From contig NC_085072.1 of NCBI RefSeq assembly GCF_963662255.1, positions 7,589,001 through 7,653,000 of the forward strand: a stretch of 64,000 nt of DNA, read 5' to 3'. Within the stretch, counting starts at the first letter, position 1. Each line of letters starts with the position of its first letter. The notes beneath the pieces were generated by a model, which did not search any database, was not told the origin of the DNA, and saw only the letters and a program-made list of their open reading frames with translations. Below, one piece after another: positions 62,001 to 64,000 of this stretch. This DNA is from Cinclus cinclus (Eukaryota; Chordata; Aves; Passeriformes; Cinclidae). Both the position numbers and the translations under genes were made by a program.

Positions 62001-64000
62001 GAAAGCATGGGGCCCAATAGAAACAAGGAACCATTATGACACCATGGAGGCCAAGAATCAAATGATTCATTGTGACATCAAGTGGCCTAAAATGGCATGG
62101 AAGGCATTGTGACACCAAAAGGGCTAAGAGAAGCAAGGAACCATTGTTACCCAATGGAGGCTAACAATCTATTGGTCCCTTGTGACACCAATGGGCCTAA
62201 AAGGGCCAGGGATGAATTGTGAAAGCATGGGGCCCAATTAAAACCTGGTACAATTATGCCACCATGGAGGCCAAATATCAAATGATTCATTGTGACATCA
62301 AGTGGCCTAAAAGGGCATGGGATGCATTGTGACACCACAGGGGCTAAGAGAAGCAAGGAACCATTGTGACCCAAGGCAGGCTAACAATCTTAGAATCCCT
62401 TTTGACACCAGGGGGCGCAAAAGGACCACGGAGGAACTGTGACAGCATGGGGACCTATAGAAGCAAGAAACCATTATGACACCATGAAGGCCAAGAATCA
62501 AATGGTTCATTGTAAGTCCAAGTGGCCTAAAAGGGCTTGGAATGCATTGTGACACCACAGAGGTTATGAGAAGCAAGGAACCATTGTGACCCAATGCAGG
62601 CTAACAATCTAATGATCCATTGTGACACCAGGGGTTGCAATAGGGCCAGGGATGAATTGTGAAAGCATGGGGCACAATAAAAACATGGAAATATTATGAC
62701 ACAATAGAGGCCAAGACTGAAATGATTCATTGTAACACCAAGTGGCCTAAAAGGGCATGGGATGCATTGCGACACCACAGAGGCTAAGAGAAGCAAGGAA
62801 CCATTGTGACCCAATGCAGGCTAACAATCTAATGATCCCTTGTGACACCAGGGGGCCTAAAATGGCCAGGGATGGATTGTTACAGCACGGGGACCAATAG
62901 AAGCAAGGATCTATTATGTCACCATGGAGGCCAAGAATCAAATGATTCATTGTGACATCAAGTGGCCTAAAAGGGCATGGGATGCATTGTGACAGCACAG
63001 GGGTTAAGAGAAGCAAGGATCCATTGTGACCCAATGGAGTCTAATAATCCCAGGATCTCATTTGACACCAGGGGTCATAAAAGGTCCAGGGATGAATTGT
63101 GACAGCATGGGGCCAAAAAAAACCATGGAAATATTATGACACAATAGAGGCCAAGACTCAAATGATTCATTGTAACACCAAGAGGCCTAAAAGGGCATGG
63201 GATGCATTGTGACACCACAGGGGTTAAGAGAAGCAAGGATCCATTGTGACCCAATGGAGGCTAATAATCCCAGGATGCCATTTGACACCAATGGGCCTAA
63301 AAGGAACAGGGATGAATTGTGAAAGCATGGGGCCCAATTAAAACCTCGTACAATTATGCCACCATGTAGTCCAAAAATCAAATGATTCATTGTGACATCA
63401 AGTGGCCTAAAAGGGCATGGGATGCATTGTGACACCACAGGGGTTAAGAGAAGCAAGGAACCATTGTGACCCAAGGCAGGCTAATAATCTTAGAATCCCT
63501 TTTGACACCAGGGGGCCTAAAATGGCCAGGGATGGATTGTTACAGCACGGGGACCAATAAAAGCAAGGATCTATTATGTCACCATGGAGGCCAAGAATCA
63601 AATGGTTCATTGTGACATCAAGTGGCCTAAAATGGCATGGGATGCATTGTGACACCACAGAGGTTAAGAGAGGCAAGGAACCATTGTTACCCAATGGAGG
63701 CGAACAATCTAATGGTCCCTTGTGACACCAATGGGCCTAAAAGGGCCAGGGATGAATTGTGAAAGCATGGGGCCCAATTAAAACCTGGTACAATTATGCC
63801 ACCATGTAGGCCAAAAATAAAATGATTCATTGTGACATCAAGTGGCCTAAAAGGGCATGGGATGCATTGTGACACCACCGGGGTTAAGGGAATCAAGGAA
63901 CCATTGTGACCCAAGGCAGGCTAACAATCTTAGAATCCCTTTTGACACCAGGGGGCGCAAAAGGACCACGGATGAACTCTGACAGCATGGGGACCTATAG
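59062..64000 (+). repeat. 22-monomer block, copy 2, running off the window
   Basis: Lacks the E (54443) and A/D (54663) monomers of copy 1, so the D at 61922 is joined directly to the E at 62142. The match continues through the partial monomer at 63902-64000, which shares GATGAACTCTGACAGC with 56643-56741, so the duplication extends past the right edge. Confidence 0.9.
63902..64000 (+). repeat. Partial class A monomer at the right edge
   Basis: First 99 bases of an A monomer (AATCTTAGAATC, GGGGGCGCAAAAGG, ACTCTGACAGCATGGGGACC), cut by the window end. The array continues beyond. Confidence 0.95.

Larger units (their letters stand above)
1..64000 (+). repeat. 220-bp satellite DNA array, head-to-tail, spanning the whole window
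   Basis: The same 220-base unit repeats from first to last base without any unrelated insert or change of orientation. Taking each unit to start at CATTGTGACCCAA, starts fall at 1, 221, 440, 660, 881 and so on to 63902. Spacing is 220 with occasional 219, 221 or 222, and 110 at three places. Hand count of the monomer at 53123: 103 G+C of 220 (about 47%), A 76, T 41, G 59, C 44, one CpG. The low CpG and HOR organisation fit a methylated eukaryotic, probably vertebrate, satellite. Family identity is unknown to me. Gaps over 300 bases without genes: all of the window, and all of it is this repeat. Confidence 0.98.
51363..64000 (+). repeat. Array region 6: near-identical 22/24-monomer blocks
   Basis: Fifty-seven monomers plus the partial: B C D/B D E A B C D E A B C/D D E A/D E A B C D/B D/E A/C E, then A B C D E A B C B C A, then B C D/B D E A B C D E A B C/D D E A B C D/B D/E A/C E, then a partial A. 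This is the most regular part of the array, with pentamer order visible through most of it. Confidence 0.87.

Noticed and set aside
1..64000. CRISPR array
   Set aside because: Repeats are contiguous 37-bp and 220-bp units without unique spacers, no cas genes are present, and periodic units differ by scattered substitutions as satellites do.
1..64000. Leucine/cysteine-rich repeat protein gene or tandem exon array
   Set aside because: Frame is not kept between units (220 and 37 are not multiples of three), and no splice-site pattern or frame-preserving indels are seen; real indels of 1-3 bases occur freely.
1..64000. Naming the family as human gamma satellite or horse 37cen from the 220-bp length
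   Set aside because: Gamma satellite is GC-rich with abundant CpG, unlike this array, and I cannot recall the 37cen sequence well enough to compare. Left as a database check.

Overview
The window is one uninterrupted tandem satellite array from base 1 to base 64000. I find no supportable protein-coding gene, RNA gene, transposon or CRISPR array. The repeat unit is 220 bp, always in the same orientation. Reading unit starts by eye gives 289 full monomers, three half-length monomers of 110 bp (38279, 41908, 48395) and a 99-bp partial monomer at the right edge. Net small-indel drift over the whole window is only about -9 bp. The organism is a eukaryote. Scarce CpG with abundant TpG/CpA, about 47% GC in a hand-counted monomer, and higher-order repeat (HOR) structure suggest a methylated, probably vertebrate, genome and a centromeric or pericentromeric (or other heterochromatic) block. 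I do not recognise the family, and taxon and location are inference.

The array is built in layers. Each monomer is six degenerate 36-37 bp subrepeats (36+37+37+36+37+37), most opening with a form of CATTGTGACACCA. Subrepeats 1-3 resemble 4-6 more than they resemble each other, so the monomer looks like a doubled 110-bp trimer. Monomers fall into five sequence classes (here A, B, C, D, E), which in the right half recur in the order A-B-C-D-E as a 1100-bp pentamer. Mosaic monomers (B/E, A/D, C/E, D/E, D/B, A/C) join parts of two classes without changing the 220-bp length. Above this lie block duplications: an 8-monomer 1.76-kb unit, a 27-monomer 5.94-kb unit, a 29.5-monomer 6.49-kb unit and a 35-monomer 7.70-kb spacing.

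Layout: 1-8364 is irregular and more diverged and holds a duplicated 13-15 monomer block. 8365-11883 holds a 5-monomer duplication with an odd variant monomer. 11884-23978 is two copies of a 27/28-monomer block with an inner 8-mer HOR. 23979-38278 is a mosaic of segments copied from both sides. 38279-51362 is the 29.5-monomer HOR with half-monomers. 51363-64000 is two copies of a 22-24 monomer block, the second running off the window, with several clean pentamers. Nothing here acts as a gene system. The interest is in the hierarchy, the in-register half-monomers and the record of unequal exchange and conversion.
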